From the NCBI RefSeq assembly GCF_008831285.2, contig NC_045147.1, positions 17,400,854 through 17,464,853 on the forward strand: DNA of 64,000 bases, read 5' to 3'. How positions within the stretch are numbered: the stretch's first letter is position 1; each line of letters begins with the position of its first letter. The position numbers were made by a program, and so were the translations under genes. Of this stretch, positions 22,387 through 34,200 are shown piece by piece. This DNA comes from Nymphaea colorata. Lineage: Eukaryota; Streptophyta; Magnoliopsida; Nymphaeales; Nymphaeaceae. The notes beneath the pieces were generated by a model. It had not been told where the DNA came from. It did no database searches and saw only the letters and a program-made list of their open reading frames with translations.

Positions 22387-25191
22387 TTATTTATCCATCT
22401 TCCAAGGTGCATGCTTTTTATACGGGTCAAACTTTCCTTGCCATTGAGAAAACTGTCTTATCAAGCATTTATATGTCTTCGCCTCCGCCGGTGTAACATC
22501 TAATTTAGAAGCACTGAAACTCAACTTAACAGGGCATAAATCATCGAACTGATCCAGAAGATCCTTCTCCCCACCATCCAAGGCAGCGGACTTTCCATGC
22601 ACACGAGAAATAAGAACATCAAATTTTTTGCCAACATCAAATTTTTTGCCAACACTACTTGGTGATGTAGATGCAGACGCAGTGGAAGCATGATTGCCAT
22701 TCTCACGAAAGCTTTCAGAGCATACGTTGTTCAACTTACAATCAGCTTGGGGCTTATGGAAAACCAATAGATCCTCACGTTCTACTTCCTGAGAAGCAAA
22801 ATATTCATCGTTATCATTGGAAAGGGAAACAGCAGGTTCGACCGGCCTGTGGGAAGGTTCAGATGATACATGACTCTCACAAGCCTTGAGGAGCTCCTGA
22901 CACTGATTATGCACTTTCATTTCAGCAGTATAATCATTCAATTTGTCTTCTGAAGCACAATTACGTTCGTCACTGCCCATGTGTTGAAGAGAAAGTAAAA
23001 TGGGGAGAGGAAGCACTGGACCAACAAGAGCATGGTTCTTTGGCGTGCCGCGTTGGAAAATCTCACCTCTCTTTGCTGGTAACCTCAAAAAGAATGGTGG
23101 GAACTGGATAACAGATGAAGGGACGTCCAGAAAATGCACGCTACTCTCTTGGCTAGTTTGCAGGTCTGAATCCCTGAAGAATGCAAATTTCAATAGGTCT
23201 AACGAGACACCTGTCCACAGCATTCCACAGGCTACTTCAAATATACTGCTAGGGATGGTCACCTTATTAATGGAATCTTTAATTAGAGGCGAACCAATCA
23301 TCTTAACTCCAGCATTGTCTAACAGGCTACTTACTAATTCCTTGGACGTTTTCGCGTAAGAAAGCATTGTGCAATCCTTCAGTACTTCATCTGAGGCGAG
23401 CTTTTGCATCCGAAGAGCATCAATAAGGTCTGAACCGCCATTAAGATAGTGAAGGAGATAACGGAGATCAAAGCATCTGAACCTTGGATGTATTTCTTCT
23501 TCCTGTATTTCTTCTTCCTCGACCTCCATCTCCACAAACAAATTGTCTGAATCGGCAGTAGCTCCTTTTTTCAGACAAGAAAAGCTATAAGCAGCCCTAC
23601 AACTTTGGTATTCAAGTTTCCCAGATGAGAACAACTTCATCAAGCCAAATCCCCCAGACCTATCGTCTGGAAGTCTATCTGAACCATATTGATTCCTCAA
23701 GGGCAAATGTTCTTCACTGGTGACCATGCAGAACCCTGATAATTTCGTTTCTTCATCAGAAGACTTCATGGGGAACCCAATTTCCTTCTCAGTGATACAT
23801 ACGCGGCAAGAACAGTCCTTTCCTGACAATTTCAGCTCTGATGGTAGCTCCCAAGCATATACCAGACTTGGGGAATCTAATGGCGGATGAGCATCAGGAT
23901 GAGGTCCATAGCAGAAGATACTGAACTCGCTATATCTAAAAGAACCCACCAATATCACAAACCCCGAATCAGAAGCCCACTTAAACTCACCATTCGATGG
24001 CCTTAGATCACGCAACTTATGAATCTCAGTGTGACGGGGACTGTGAACGCAATGGTCCCATTGCAGAAGGGGCGTTAATGGCTGCCGTGTGTCATAAAGA
24101 AGCAAATAATAATTGGAAGCAACAACGAACTGAAAATGATTAAAGCTAGACTTGCAGCACGAAACGAAACGATCGTTTTCGAGCGAATGAAGTCTAAACG
24201 AATCGCAGACTTCGATATTTGCAACAACGCTCGCTATTGCATCCGCGCCTCTAGAATCGACCAAAAGCACCACATTGCCACAAGCGACGATAAAAATCCG
24301 CGGATGCCAAGAGAAATCACAACTCCACCACTCTTCTTCAGAGTCATCAGACCCAAAACGACCCAAATTTTTCGCGATTGCTCTACCATGAGCCCTGAGT
24401 GGCAGTTTTAGAGACCCAACATATGAACTCAGGTCAAATAAACGCAATTCTCCATTAGCTAAGATGATTGCGCTCTCTTCAGGCAGGTGAGGACTCCAGC
24501 AAGCATGAGAAATGTGGGTTCGAAACGTCGCGAACACCAGATGAACTAAAGCAGGCCTGCCATGCTTGATATCGACCCTGTACCAGTAAGCTGAGTAAGA
24601 AGTACAGGCTAGGAGAAAGCCTTCAGTAGCAGGAACGCATACTTGTGACGACATGGGATGAGAAACCCTAGACTGCGCCGATATCCGAAGAATCCGGTGG
24701 CCCAATCCCGGAGACAATCTGAAGAAGCTTCCTTTCTTCTCTGCCTGAAGCCTTTCCCGGGCATCCTTCCAGGCATCGCCGGAGAAGATAACGGCACCTA
24801 TAGAGTCAGAGTTGTAGCCTACGGGGAAAAGAAGCAAGAAGTCACCGTTCCTGCACTCTAGTTTCTGGAGGGCGTTGCCGGGAGAGAAGCGTTCCGAAAA
24901 CCGGCGGCTGAGCTCATCATCCTCATGGGCAATGGAGGATAGGACAGGTAACGGGACGAACTGGTCGAAGCTCCGGTGAAAGTTGACGATGGAATCGCGG
25001 AGTTCGGAGGCGGAGGGAGGGTCATAACTCGTCGGTGGTGTTCCCAAAGCCGGAAGGAGAGTCGAGGGAGGGGCGGCGGGACCGAAGATGAGGGGACCTA
25101 GGGCTTTGGCCGAGTCGCCGGAGAGGAAGAGAGGCGCCGGGTAGACGGAGCCAACTGTCCAGATGGATTTCCAGCCCGCCGAGAACTCCAT
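22387..25191 (-). CDS. TAF1C: TAF1C-like RNA polymerase I initiation factor subunit, 934 aa
   Basis: A single uninterrupted frame. TAF1C belongs to the SL1/TIF-IB complex that recruits RNA polymerase I to rDNA promoters in the nucleolus; for plants this role is inferred from homology. Visible features are: an N-terminus MEFSAGWKSIWTVGSVY typical of plant members; a WD40-like propeller region at about residues 195-450 (YWYRVDIKHGRPALVHLVF, ACWSPHLPEESAIILANGEL, FSWHPRIFIVACGN, YLLLYDTRQPL); an acidic EVEEEEIQEEE stretch near residue 560; and a C-terminal CLIRQFSQW motif before the end. I chose the Met at 25191. An in-frame Met at 25317 would add 42 residues with no family resemblance. An in-frame 18-bp tandem duplication (22615-22650) repeats VGKKFD. 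The gene is head-to-head with the LMBR1 gene. The family call rests on memory of plant homologues. Confidence 0.85.
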   Translation of the reverse strand: MEFSAGWKSIWTVGSVYPAPLFLSGDSAKALGPLIFGPAAPPSTLLPALGTPPTSYDPPSASELRDSIVNFHRSFDQFVPLPVLSSIAHEDDELSRRFSERFSPGNALQKLECRNGDFLLLFPVGYNSDSIGAVIFSGDAWKDARERLQAEKKGSFFRLSPGLGHRILRISAQSRVSHPMSSQVCVPATEGFLLACTSYSAYWYRVDIKHGRPALVHLVFATFRTHISHACWSPHLPEESAIILANGELRLFDLSSYVGSLKLPLRAHGRAIAKNLGRFGSDDSEEEWWSCDFSWHPRIFIVACGNVVLLVDSRGADAIASVVANIEVCDSFRLHSLENDRFVSCCKSSFNHFQFVVASNYYLLLYDTRQPLTPLLQWDHCVHSPRHTEIHKLRDLRPSNGEFKWASDSGFVILVGSFRYSEFSIFCYGPHPDAHPPLDSPSLVYAWELPSELKLSGKDCSCRVCITEKEIGFPMKSSDEETKLSGFCMVTSEEHLPLRNQYGSDRLPDDRSGGFGLMKLFSSGKLEYQSCRAAYSFSCLKKGATADSDNLFVEMEVEEEEIQEEEIHPRFRCFDLRYLLHYLNGGSDLIDALRMQKLASDEVLKDCTMLSYAKTSKELVSSLLDNAGVKMIGSPLIKDSINKVTIPSSIFEVACGMLWTGVSLDLLKFAFFRDSDLQTSQESSVHFLDVPSSVIQFPPFFLRLPAKRGEIFQRGTPKNHALVGPVLPLPILLSLQHMGSDERNCASEDKLNDYTAEMKVHNQCQELLKACESHVSSEPSHRPVEPAVSLSNDNDEYFASQEVEREDLLVFHKPQADCKLNNVCSESFRENGNHASTASASTSPSSVGKKFDVGKKFDVLISRVHGKSAALDGGEKDLLDQFDDLCPVKLSFSASKLDVTPAEAKTYKCLIRQFSQWQGKFDPYKKHAPWKMDK

Positions 25192-27746
25192 CCGACGCCG
25201 CTTCCGTTTCCCGCTTCTCTTAGAAGGACGGCAGAGAGGGAAGAAGCAAATTGCAATGGAGTTTCTGCAGCCTTCCGTCTCGCCGGATCTTACATGAACC
25301 AAAACCAAATCGATCACAAATCAGTCATTACTAACCTCCAACCCACATTCCCCTCCCATTTTTCCATATTTAATTAAAAAAAAATCATATCTGCACTAAA
25401 ACGATGTATTTGGAAGTAGTTCAACTACTAGTTTTGTAGATATAGTGAAGTTTCTTCCGATGGATTTTGCCTAACAATTTTACTTCTATATAGGAGTTTT
25501 ATAAGTTTCACGCATCAATTATGCATATTTGATTAGTTTAAGCGTGTGAAGTTTATTACATTGAATACATTCGTGAAGATTCTTCCTTTTCTAGTGAATC
25601 TTATCGAGAAGATAATTGAATTCATTTGGTGGCACCGAAATTGGACCAACCTTTCAATTCATCCTTCTTCAAGTTGAGACTTTACAAGTAAACAAATATT
25701 TTCATGTTTCAATTGACACCAAATAATATTTTATGCATTTTCATCGTTGATCAGTCCTTGCTTCGGTAGTTAGAGTTTCAATATCAGTTTCTTTCGTTGA
25801 TAAATAATGTGTTAGGAATTAATTTTGTGCATGTTGTTCTTGTGATACACCTATAGTTTTCTTGAATATTTATTGTATGCTGTCAATTACAATCTTTCTC
25901 AATAAAGCTGGATTTATCAGACATTTGTTTATTCGATTAGTTATTAAATAATATAATAAACATGTTTAGATTGAACTAAACAAATATTAAATTGTATTTC
26001 TAAGGACCTGCTAAAACGTTGAAGCTAATATTAGTTCACCCAATGAAATTTAATGAAAATACAACATCTTTACTTTTAATCAACTTCTTATTTCATTTCA
26101 AGTTCAGTTAGAAAATTACTGTGTGTCACATTTTTGAACAATTCAAGCAATGTAGATAACATCTACAATGGTCTTCGGAGAAAATTGGGTGAGAGAAGAA
26201 TCGCAGTTCCGGAACACTTTTATTGACCAAATCACAAAAATTGTAACAACAGAAACAATTACGAAATCAAAACAGAAGAATTACTTGAGCAGAAGGATTT
26301 CTGCAAATGAAAAGGAGGAAGAAACTAAAAAAAAAGTTGGGCATTCCTTCTCAAGAAGAGATGTAAAGAGATCCCACTGAATCACACTCTATATTATTAA
26401 TGCATCACAATTAACATTACTTGAGATAAGTAAGTTTCATCTTCAGCGGGCCTTAGTTTATGCATTTATAGGCGATGAAACAGAATCGCTATATGGAACA
26501 TTTTGATCACGGCATGTTCCGATTCTCCCATTTAGTTTCTGAATTCATTCCCAGATATTTATTAACCAGGAAGAGTTCATTCTGAATGCAATATTCTACT
26601 GATCAAGTAATCAATGGAAGCTGGCCAAGATTGGGTAATATGAACAAGATGATTATGGAGGCAAGTCATAATAAGAAAATATGATTGTTTGTACAACTTT
26701 CTCATTTTTTATCCCGAAAAAAAAAAAAAAAGAGGCGGCTATGGTGGAAGCAGCACTAGATAGACTCTTGTGACTCAAAAGAAAGAAAAGGGCAATCGCA
26801 TCTTGGCATCTCGGATGGAATATTAGGGATCAAGTGTTCAAACTGCTACAAACGATGTTCACCTAATTACCGTGAGCAGCCATTTTTTCTGGAATGATAT
26901 TCTCGTTGTCAAATTATGTCAGATTGAAAGATATGAAAACTCATGTTTTTCAAATTAAGGATTTGGTAAAAGAGTTCAATAGAGAAGGTAAAGGTTCAAC
27001 ATCTCATAAGCAACTCTACAAGCATTATATCACCAAATCGACTAGGATCGTTCAAACTTAATTTGAGTTGAGAAAAAATATAAGAATACAAGTTTGTCTT
27101 ATTTTTTTTTTCATTTTAAAATGACAATATTTTAAATTATTAAGTTATAAAACAAAGAAATAAGGCAATGCGAGCCCATACTATGCAACAATCTTGGCCC
27201 GCTTGACCGGATCGCAATTGCCACCGCTCCCGTTGGCGGACCAACGCTTTGAGTGGCGGGAGCCTTTAAGTTTTCGTTCCTACGCAACTAGGAAACCGAC
27301 GTGATGTTGTTCTAGCTCCCCGCGTGTATCGGTCTTTCATCAACCGGTTTCTCTAATTTTTGACCGCCTGTTGGGGGAACGAACCAAACGGCCAGGTCCA
27401 ACAGAAGCCGCGCCATTTCACCGGAGTTGGGTTGGCGGCAAAGGCAAGACACCGAGCCACGCGTCGGCGGAAGGTGGCGGTGGTGGTGGTAGTGGTTTCC
27501 AGGAGGGGAAGGTTGTCATCCGCCGGAGGAGGAGCTTCCCGGCGAACGATCGCTGTCGACGTCTTGCCGGGTTCCGGGGTTCTTCTTGGTGATGAGGTCT
27601 TCTGTTCCCAATTGAGAAGCCTCTGATTGGAGAGAGCACAGAGCCCTTGATTTGGCCTTTGCGACTTTCCTCTTCCTTCCCCTCCGTTGGTGCGAGAAGA
27701 CGGAGGAGCGAGGAGGAGGGGAGGGAAGGGGTGTGAAGCGGGAGGG
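25192..27746. other. Divergent intergenic region between TAF1C-like and LMBR1 genes
   Basis: The left two thirds are strongly AT-rich with no gene recognised; the ORF at 26168-26380 has no domain. From about 27180 the sequence becomes GC-rich and contains the likely promoter and 5' UTR of the LMBR1 gene. No clear TATA box was seen there. ORFs at 27360-27639 are products of GGT/GGC runs. Confidence 0.55.
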
Positions 27747-30700
27747 ATGTGGGTCTTCTACCTCATATCGCTGCCCCTAACCCTGGGGTTGGTTTCCGTA
27801 ACGCTCAGGTATTTCGCAGGGCCAGACGTCCCTCGTTACGTCCTCTTCACTGTCGGCTACGCCTGGTTCTGCTCCCTTTCCATCATCATCCTCGTCCCTG
27901 CCGACATCTGGACGGTGGGCCTTCATCCCTCCTATTTATTTTTGAAGTTTTGTTTCTTTAGCTATATGTCTCCCGTTTTCACCGCACATACATTCGTCGA
28001 GATCTTCGTCTGTATTTGTAGGGGGAAATTTGCTATCGGTTTCTTGAAGGGAACTTATAATATCGTCAATAAGTGTTTTATATTTTTAATTATTAATTTT
28101 TTCCGGAGAAGAAGAAAGGGGTGGCGGGAGGGGTGGATTTTAACTGTTTTCTGGCAGATCCTGTGGTCTTTGTTGGGTGGGAGGCTGGATCTGGGAATTC
28201 CGTCCATTTGGAGCCTTGGGACTGTTTTGTTCCTTGGGAAATCGAGTGAAAGTCCTCTTTTGGGTGTTCCTTATTTTGTTAGATTCAAGGTCGGCCTTTG
28301 AGTAATTGCTGAGGTCACCATGTGATTCTATGTGTGTTAGTTTCTTTAGATTGATTAGAGATTTGCATGGAAGCTTATTATTTTTCTGGAGGAGGACATT
28401 ATTTCAGAAGGATCTTGTGACTTAACCATTTGGTGGGTTCTGTTCTGAAGCATGATCATGGGCAAATTAAACAAATTATACGGGAACCACGTAGATGCTG
28501 TATTTTGAAATATTTAGTACGTTAGAACCGATGTTGATATGAGAGATTGCAAAAGGACGTGCTTAATTGAGGGGTTTATGCTTATTATCTTGAGGTAAAC
28601 TGATGAACCGTATGTCTTAAAAGAAAAGAAAAGAAGTAATAATTTCATTGGTGATTTTTGCAATTTATTGCTGAACTTTCTGGTGTAATTAGGTCCGAGT
28701 TTTATATTGTAAAAACATTATGTGTTTGCGTTAATGATTTTGCTTTCTCGTGCAGACAATTATTGGCCATGACAAGGGAGGTATCGCATTTTTCTGGGCC
28801 TGGTCATATTGGAGTACGTTTGCCCTTACTTGGTAAGTGTGGGTCAAATCTACGAGAATTCTGTAATTCTTTATGAAGGTTAAGAAATCTGGAAGGTCCA
28901 TTTAATGTTGATTGGTATTGTTTCCTCTTAAGGATTGAACCTTTGCTTTTATATGGCTTTTTTAACTTCTTAATGGATTGAACTTCTTGTTCTACTTTCT
29001 TAAAGACAATTCCTTGGGCAAGCTATTAAAGAAACATTAAAGGTTTATGGTTTGGCTTTCCTTTCATCCATCACTTTTTTGGATTCAGCTTGTATTCCTA
29101 CTAAGATGCTACTTCAATTTCGGTACAATTCACATATGGATAGTACATGAGTATAACTAATTTGGCATGATTGTTTGTACTCTTTTCAAAGGAAATATAG
29201 GGAGATGCAACTGCACTGTCTGTGTGGCTGACAATGGAATACATTCATGCAGATAATAAATAGATAGCTTGTGTACTAAAGGAGAGAACTCGAAGGAAAT
29301 ACAAATGCAGAAAGAATATAGATCTACGAGAACATAAATGTGCTGTATGTTTTGTCTCTGTATCTGGAGAAGGGATCCAGCTTTAGCAATAAAATCATGT
29401 TTTGGGGGTTTTGGAATGCCATGTTACATACTGTAAGAAGTTTGTAAGCGTTTACAGTGCATAGAAGATTGACACAAACCAACTCCTTTTCACCTTTTGC
29501 GGACTCTGGCCTTTTCATCATGAAGGTGAAATTCACTTATGTGTAACTATGGACAACACAGGAGGGAAGGAAACTTCTTGACAGTTGACAGTAACGAGCT
29601 ATCCAAGCAAAATCTCATTGTATGAAAATATGAGACTAGGATCAAAAGGTTGGACCTTTCTACAACTGGGACAGACCTGGGTGTAATGATAAATCACACA
29701 AAGCTTGTCTTGATGGAACCTTATAAGTCAATCCTTATCTCCCATATGATCAAGGCTATGATCTGGCCTGGTTGCTGGCTCCATTTTTCTGAACTTAAGT
29801 ACAATGAAATATATAACTACCTTCTTAGAGTGTATGAAGGTTAAGCAGCCTTGAATGGCAATCTTCATCCCTCAGAATGCATGGTGGTAGACTAAGCACC
29901 ATGGATAAGCCAAGTTTTCATTCCAGAGTCCAGACATTCAGCTCATTAAACCTGATGTCCTGATGTCCACCAAGAAACATTGGTCATGCAAACAAAAAAA
30001 AAAACAATGGCTTCATATCTATGGTAAAATGTGCGAGAGTTTTTAGGCTTGCTTGTTTGTATGAATCTATGCAGTATGGATACAAAAAATGGAAACCATA
30101 TCATCTGGGAATAGTAAGTTATAATTAGTACTGAATTTCAACAGCGCAGCATGGAATATGGGATCAGATTTGTCTATCCTTATTTTTCATTGGACATGCA
30201 CCATGTGGTAATTAGTACTGGGTATATATTTTGTTTGAATGATGTGTGAAAATTTTCGATGTTCTTCGAATAATTTGCTAAAAACAAACACAGTAGTTTT
30301 GTTCGCTGTCATATTTCTTTGATTTTGACTATTTTTCTGAAGCTCAACTTCTCCTATTTCATGTTCCTTATGTTTCATATCATGGTATTTGTCTACGCAG
30401 GGCTGTGGTGCCCACTATCCAGGGTTATGAAGATGCTGGTGATTTTACAGTGACGGAGAGGCTAAAGACCAGTGTACATGGGAACCTTGTCTTTTATGTT
30501 ACTGTTGGTTCCATTGGCCTTTTTGGAGTTATTCTACTCATAATCATGCACAAACACTGGTAAGATTTTCATGTTTTTGTTTTTCCTGTTTTAGTAATTT
30601 ATAGTTCCTTTTTTATGTGACAACCACATCACTTAATAAAGGTTCTTTTGCTTTTCTTAATTTCTTCTTCAACACACTCATACACACAAGCACAAACACA

Positions 30701-31153
30701 AAGTTGTGCACATATGTTGCATGTTTATATTGGGTTCTTAAATATGGCTGTCTGGATATGCACTTGTTGATGTCAATAAAGTTGGAGGTTGACAAATTTT
30801 GCACTTTCAAGGTGTTTTTCAATCTGCTATTTATCCATATTCATGAAATTTACATGTTCAAAACCATGGAACCACCACATTGTATGTGCCATTTTGATGT
30901 ATATTTCAGATGTCATAAGCATTTGAAGCTTAATGATCTGAACGTTTTGTTTTTCTCGTATGTTTTGATGAAATTATGTATTGCAAGATGATTCCTAGCT
31001 TTTAGACATTTAGAGTTTCATCATATGGTTGGAATCGTGAAGGCCTCCCAAAATGCAGATAGAACTTCTAAACAGCATGGGATGGGTATCCATTTGGACG
31101 GCTTAAACCAGCCGAGGAAAGCGCTCGGTTGGGGTTTGGTGTAAGGAAAGTGC

Positions 31154-31208
<55 letters not shown>

Positions 31209-34200
31209 ATCTGTGTCCATTGTGTTTACTTTGTTGGTCTGCACCTTTGCGGTATTTGACACTCATGTAAAGTGGTGAAACTCTGTTGAAAAGTGGCAAT
31301 CTTGTCAGTGTCCATGCAACATAGTTAATGAAAGATTCTTTGTAGTTCATGATCTGCTGAACTTTGCTTCATTGGTTCAATCTATGGTTCGTCAATATCA
31401 TGTCTGTTTGGCTTGTTTGCATGTGAATGTTAGGATGCTACTTTGCTGTTCCGAACTATCTTAATGTATGAACTTTTTAAAGGTTTCAATTTGTCTCTTG
31501 AAAGTATATGTTTGATTTTCTGTAGCTCATTGAATAAGATGCCTTCCTGAGTGCGGGTTGTACTCTCGTCTTGATGAATGCATTGTCACAAATGCAGGAG
31601 CGGGGGGGTTGTTGGATTGGCCATGGCATGTTCCAATACATTTGGGCTTGTTACTGGTGCCTTTCTTTTGGGATTTGGCTTAAGCGAGATACCAAAGAGC
31701 ATTTGGAGGAATGCAGATTGGGGAACCCGACAGAAAATTCTCTCTCATCGAGTTGCTAAAATGGCTGTGAATCTTGACAATGCTCATCAAGATTTGTCTA
31801 ATGCAATTGTGGTAACTAGTCTATCTTTGTTTATTACCTTGAAGCTAATGTTGTCATCTTTTATTCATGTCTCTTGGTCTGTTGGCTGTTTGAACGTGAA
31901 AGTGGATACGTTTAATAGACAGTCTCTACAAGACTAAAATTGTACTCTGTCATAGCAACGTTCTATATGGAGGTGACATTATGCTTATTTTAGTAACTTC
32001 AGAATTTGAGTGGTCAAAGAAATGCTCATCTTCCTGACATGAAGATATGATGAGGCTGGAAAAGGAAATTAGAAATGTTTTTCATTTTTGGGACTTGATG
32101 TTATTTATGGCCATTAGTTGCTGTTGTTTTGTCAGTAATTTGAACTCTTAAAAAAAAATTAGGACAAATTATTTTAGTCAGTGCAATATAATCCAAGGGT
32201 CTTATCAGTGGGACATGCAAGCAGCTGCATTTTTTTTTTCTTTTCATTGAGTTGAATAATTGCTTCTGGCTTTATGTGTTAGATTGCTCAAGCAACGTCA
32301 AATCAGATGTCTAAGCGTGATCCATTGAGGCCCTATATGGATGTTATTGATGATATGCTGCTTCAAATGGTGCTTGTCTTACCTCTCTATACAGTTTATT
32401 TTCTATAATTTTACTTCATCTAGGCATTTCCGTTCTCTCTCTTAAGTCTCACCCACCTTTTGTTTTCTGTTTTGTGTAGTTTAGAGAAGACCCTACTTTC
32501 AAACCAACTGGTGGCAGATTAGGGGAAAATGACATGGACTACGATGCAGATGAAAAGTCAATGGCTACACTTAGAAGACAACTTAGAAGAGCTCGGGAGG
32601 AATACTATCGGTATAGAAGGTGATTTTGCATCAAAATGGCTAGATCAACATTTTGTGGCTGTGAATTTTTCTGTAAATGCCCATGGTTGTATGCGTCTTC
32701 TTGTTGCTATGGACATTGATGCTTGAGATTGATTATGAAGAACACTACGTGTTTCATGGAACACTGAAACAAATTAGTCTTGATTGGGTAGTCTGGGTGC
32801 ATAAATGATGCCTTTTGGATTTAGATATCATTATCTATGATGAAAATTAGAGTATTTGCTACCATATTTTGTACTTCATCTTGTTCTCATCGCCTGCTGT
32901 CTATGTTCTTACAGTGAATACATGACCTATGTCATGGAGGCCTTAGAATTGGAAGACACTATAAAAAGTTATGAACGTGGTAGTGCATCTGGATGGTGAG
33001 TCTCTGGCTTTGTCTTTTTTTTGTTTTGTCTATTTTTGCATTAATCTTTTTGTGATTAAAATTGTTTTTACGCCACATGTTCTTGCATTTTTGTCTTGTT
33101 CTGATGTTTGATTCACTTGGTACTGACTGCAGGAAATATGTTTCAAGTTTTAGATCTGCTCGCACAGGCAGTACTGGAGAATTCTTGGATACGATAGGTA
33201 TGCAACTGATATTAGAGTGTTTTATCTTCTTATTCATGAATTTTTGCTTGCTAGTTATATGATCATGTGATTTTGTTTTGCACCTTTTTTTTACATGGTT
33301 TTATCATTCTCATTTGTGGTTCAATTACAGAAATTTTTTTTGTTATATTATTGTAGTTTTACTTATTCAGGAAATCTGTAGCTGTTATATTGGCAGAATG
33401 AAAGTTTTCCAGGAGTATGATAGGTAGCCGCCAGAGTACCTTGGTACCATCAGAAGTTAAACACACTCACACACCCTTTAATCTCTAACAAAAATTAGGG
33501 TTAACCATCAAGCCACTTCCAATTTTATTGATTATTCCTCTTGAGTCACCCAGCCTGCTATGTATGTGGGTGAAATTTCTGGGGCCTGATACAATGGGAA
33601 GCTCCTTTACCCAGATCCGACTTCTTATTATTCTACTAACTTGTCTTTTATCGGCGTATTTAAAATTCATATCCTTGCGTTCCTGTCAATGATTTTTTGT
33701 TTTCACAAAGCAATATGGAATTTCTACTACTTTTTTTTCTTCAATTTGTTGTGTTGCCCACCTTTTCGAGTTTCTGGTGGTCACTATGACACTATCTTAG
33801 TTTTTGCAGTATGTGATAAGATGTGCATGGTCACCTATGCCAGAATCAGCTTTACCATTACCTGTGAATGGAGAGTTGAGGTGGGTGAGAGATAGAGAGA
33901 GAGAGGAAAAAAAAACATGTGTTATCCTATGTTGCTCTCTCACAATCACTGTTATATAATTTTGACATGTTGTAACTTGTAAGATGGGAAAAATAACTAT
34001 CTTACTGAGCCAGATAAGAAATTTTGGAGTGTTGGTGATGCCTCTTGTGTTTCAGCTGCTATTGATGTTCTTTGTCCATATGTTGTGGCTTCTTGCAAAT
34101 TTGTATGTTTCTTCGGCTAACAATAGCAAAGTTAACCATATTTTCTAGTTTCTACTTCCTAGTACAAAATTACAAATGAATATTCAGGAAGAGAGAGCAT

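Noticed and set aside
25192-25317. Upstream in-frame Met of the TAF1C-like gene
   Set aside because: The added 42 residues do not resemble the family, while the Met at 25191 begins the conserved MEFSxxWKS-type start.
27360-27639. Overlapping GC-rich ORFs upstream of the LMBR1 gene
   Set aside because: They lie in the 5' flank, are made of GGT/GGC runs and show no domain.
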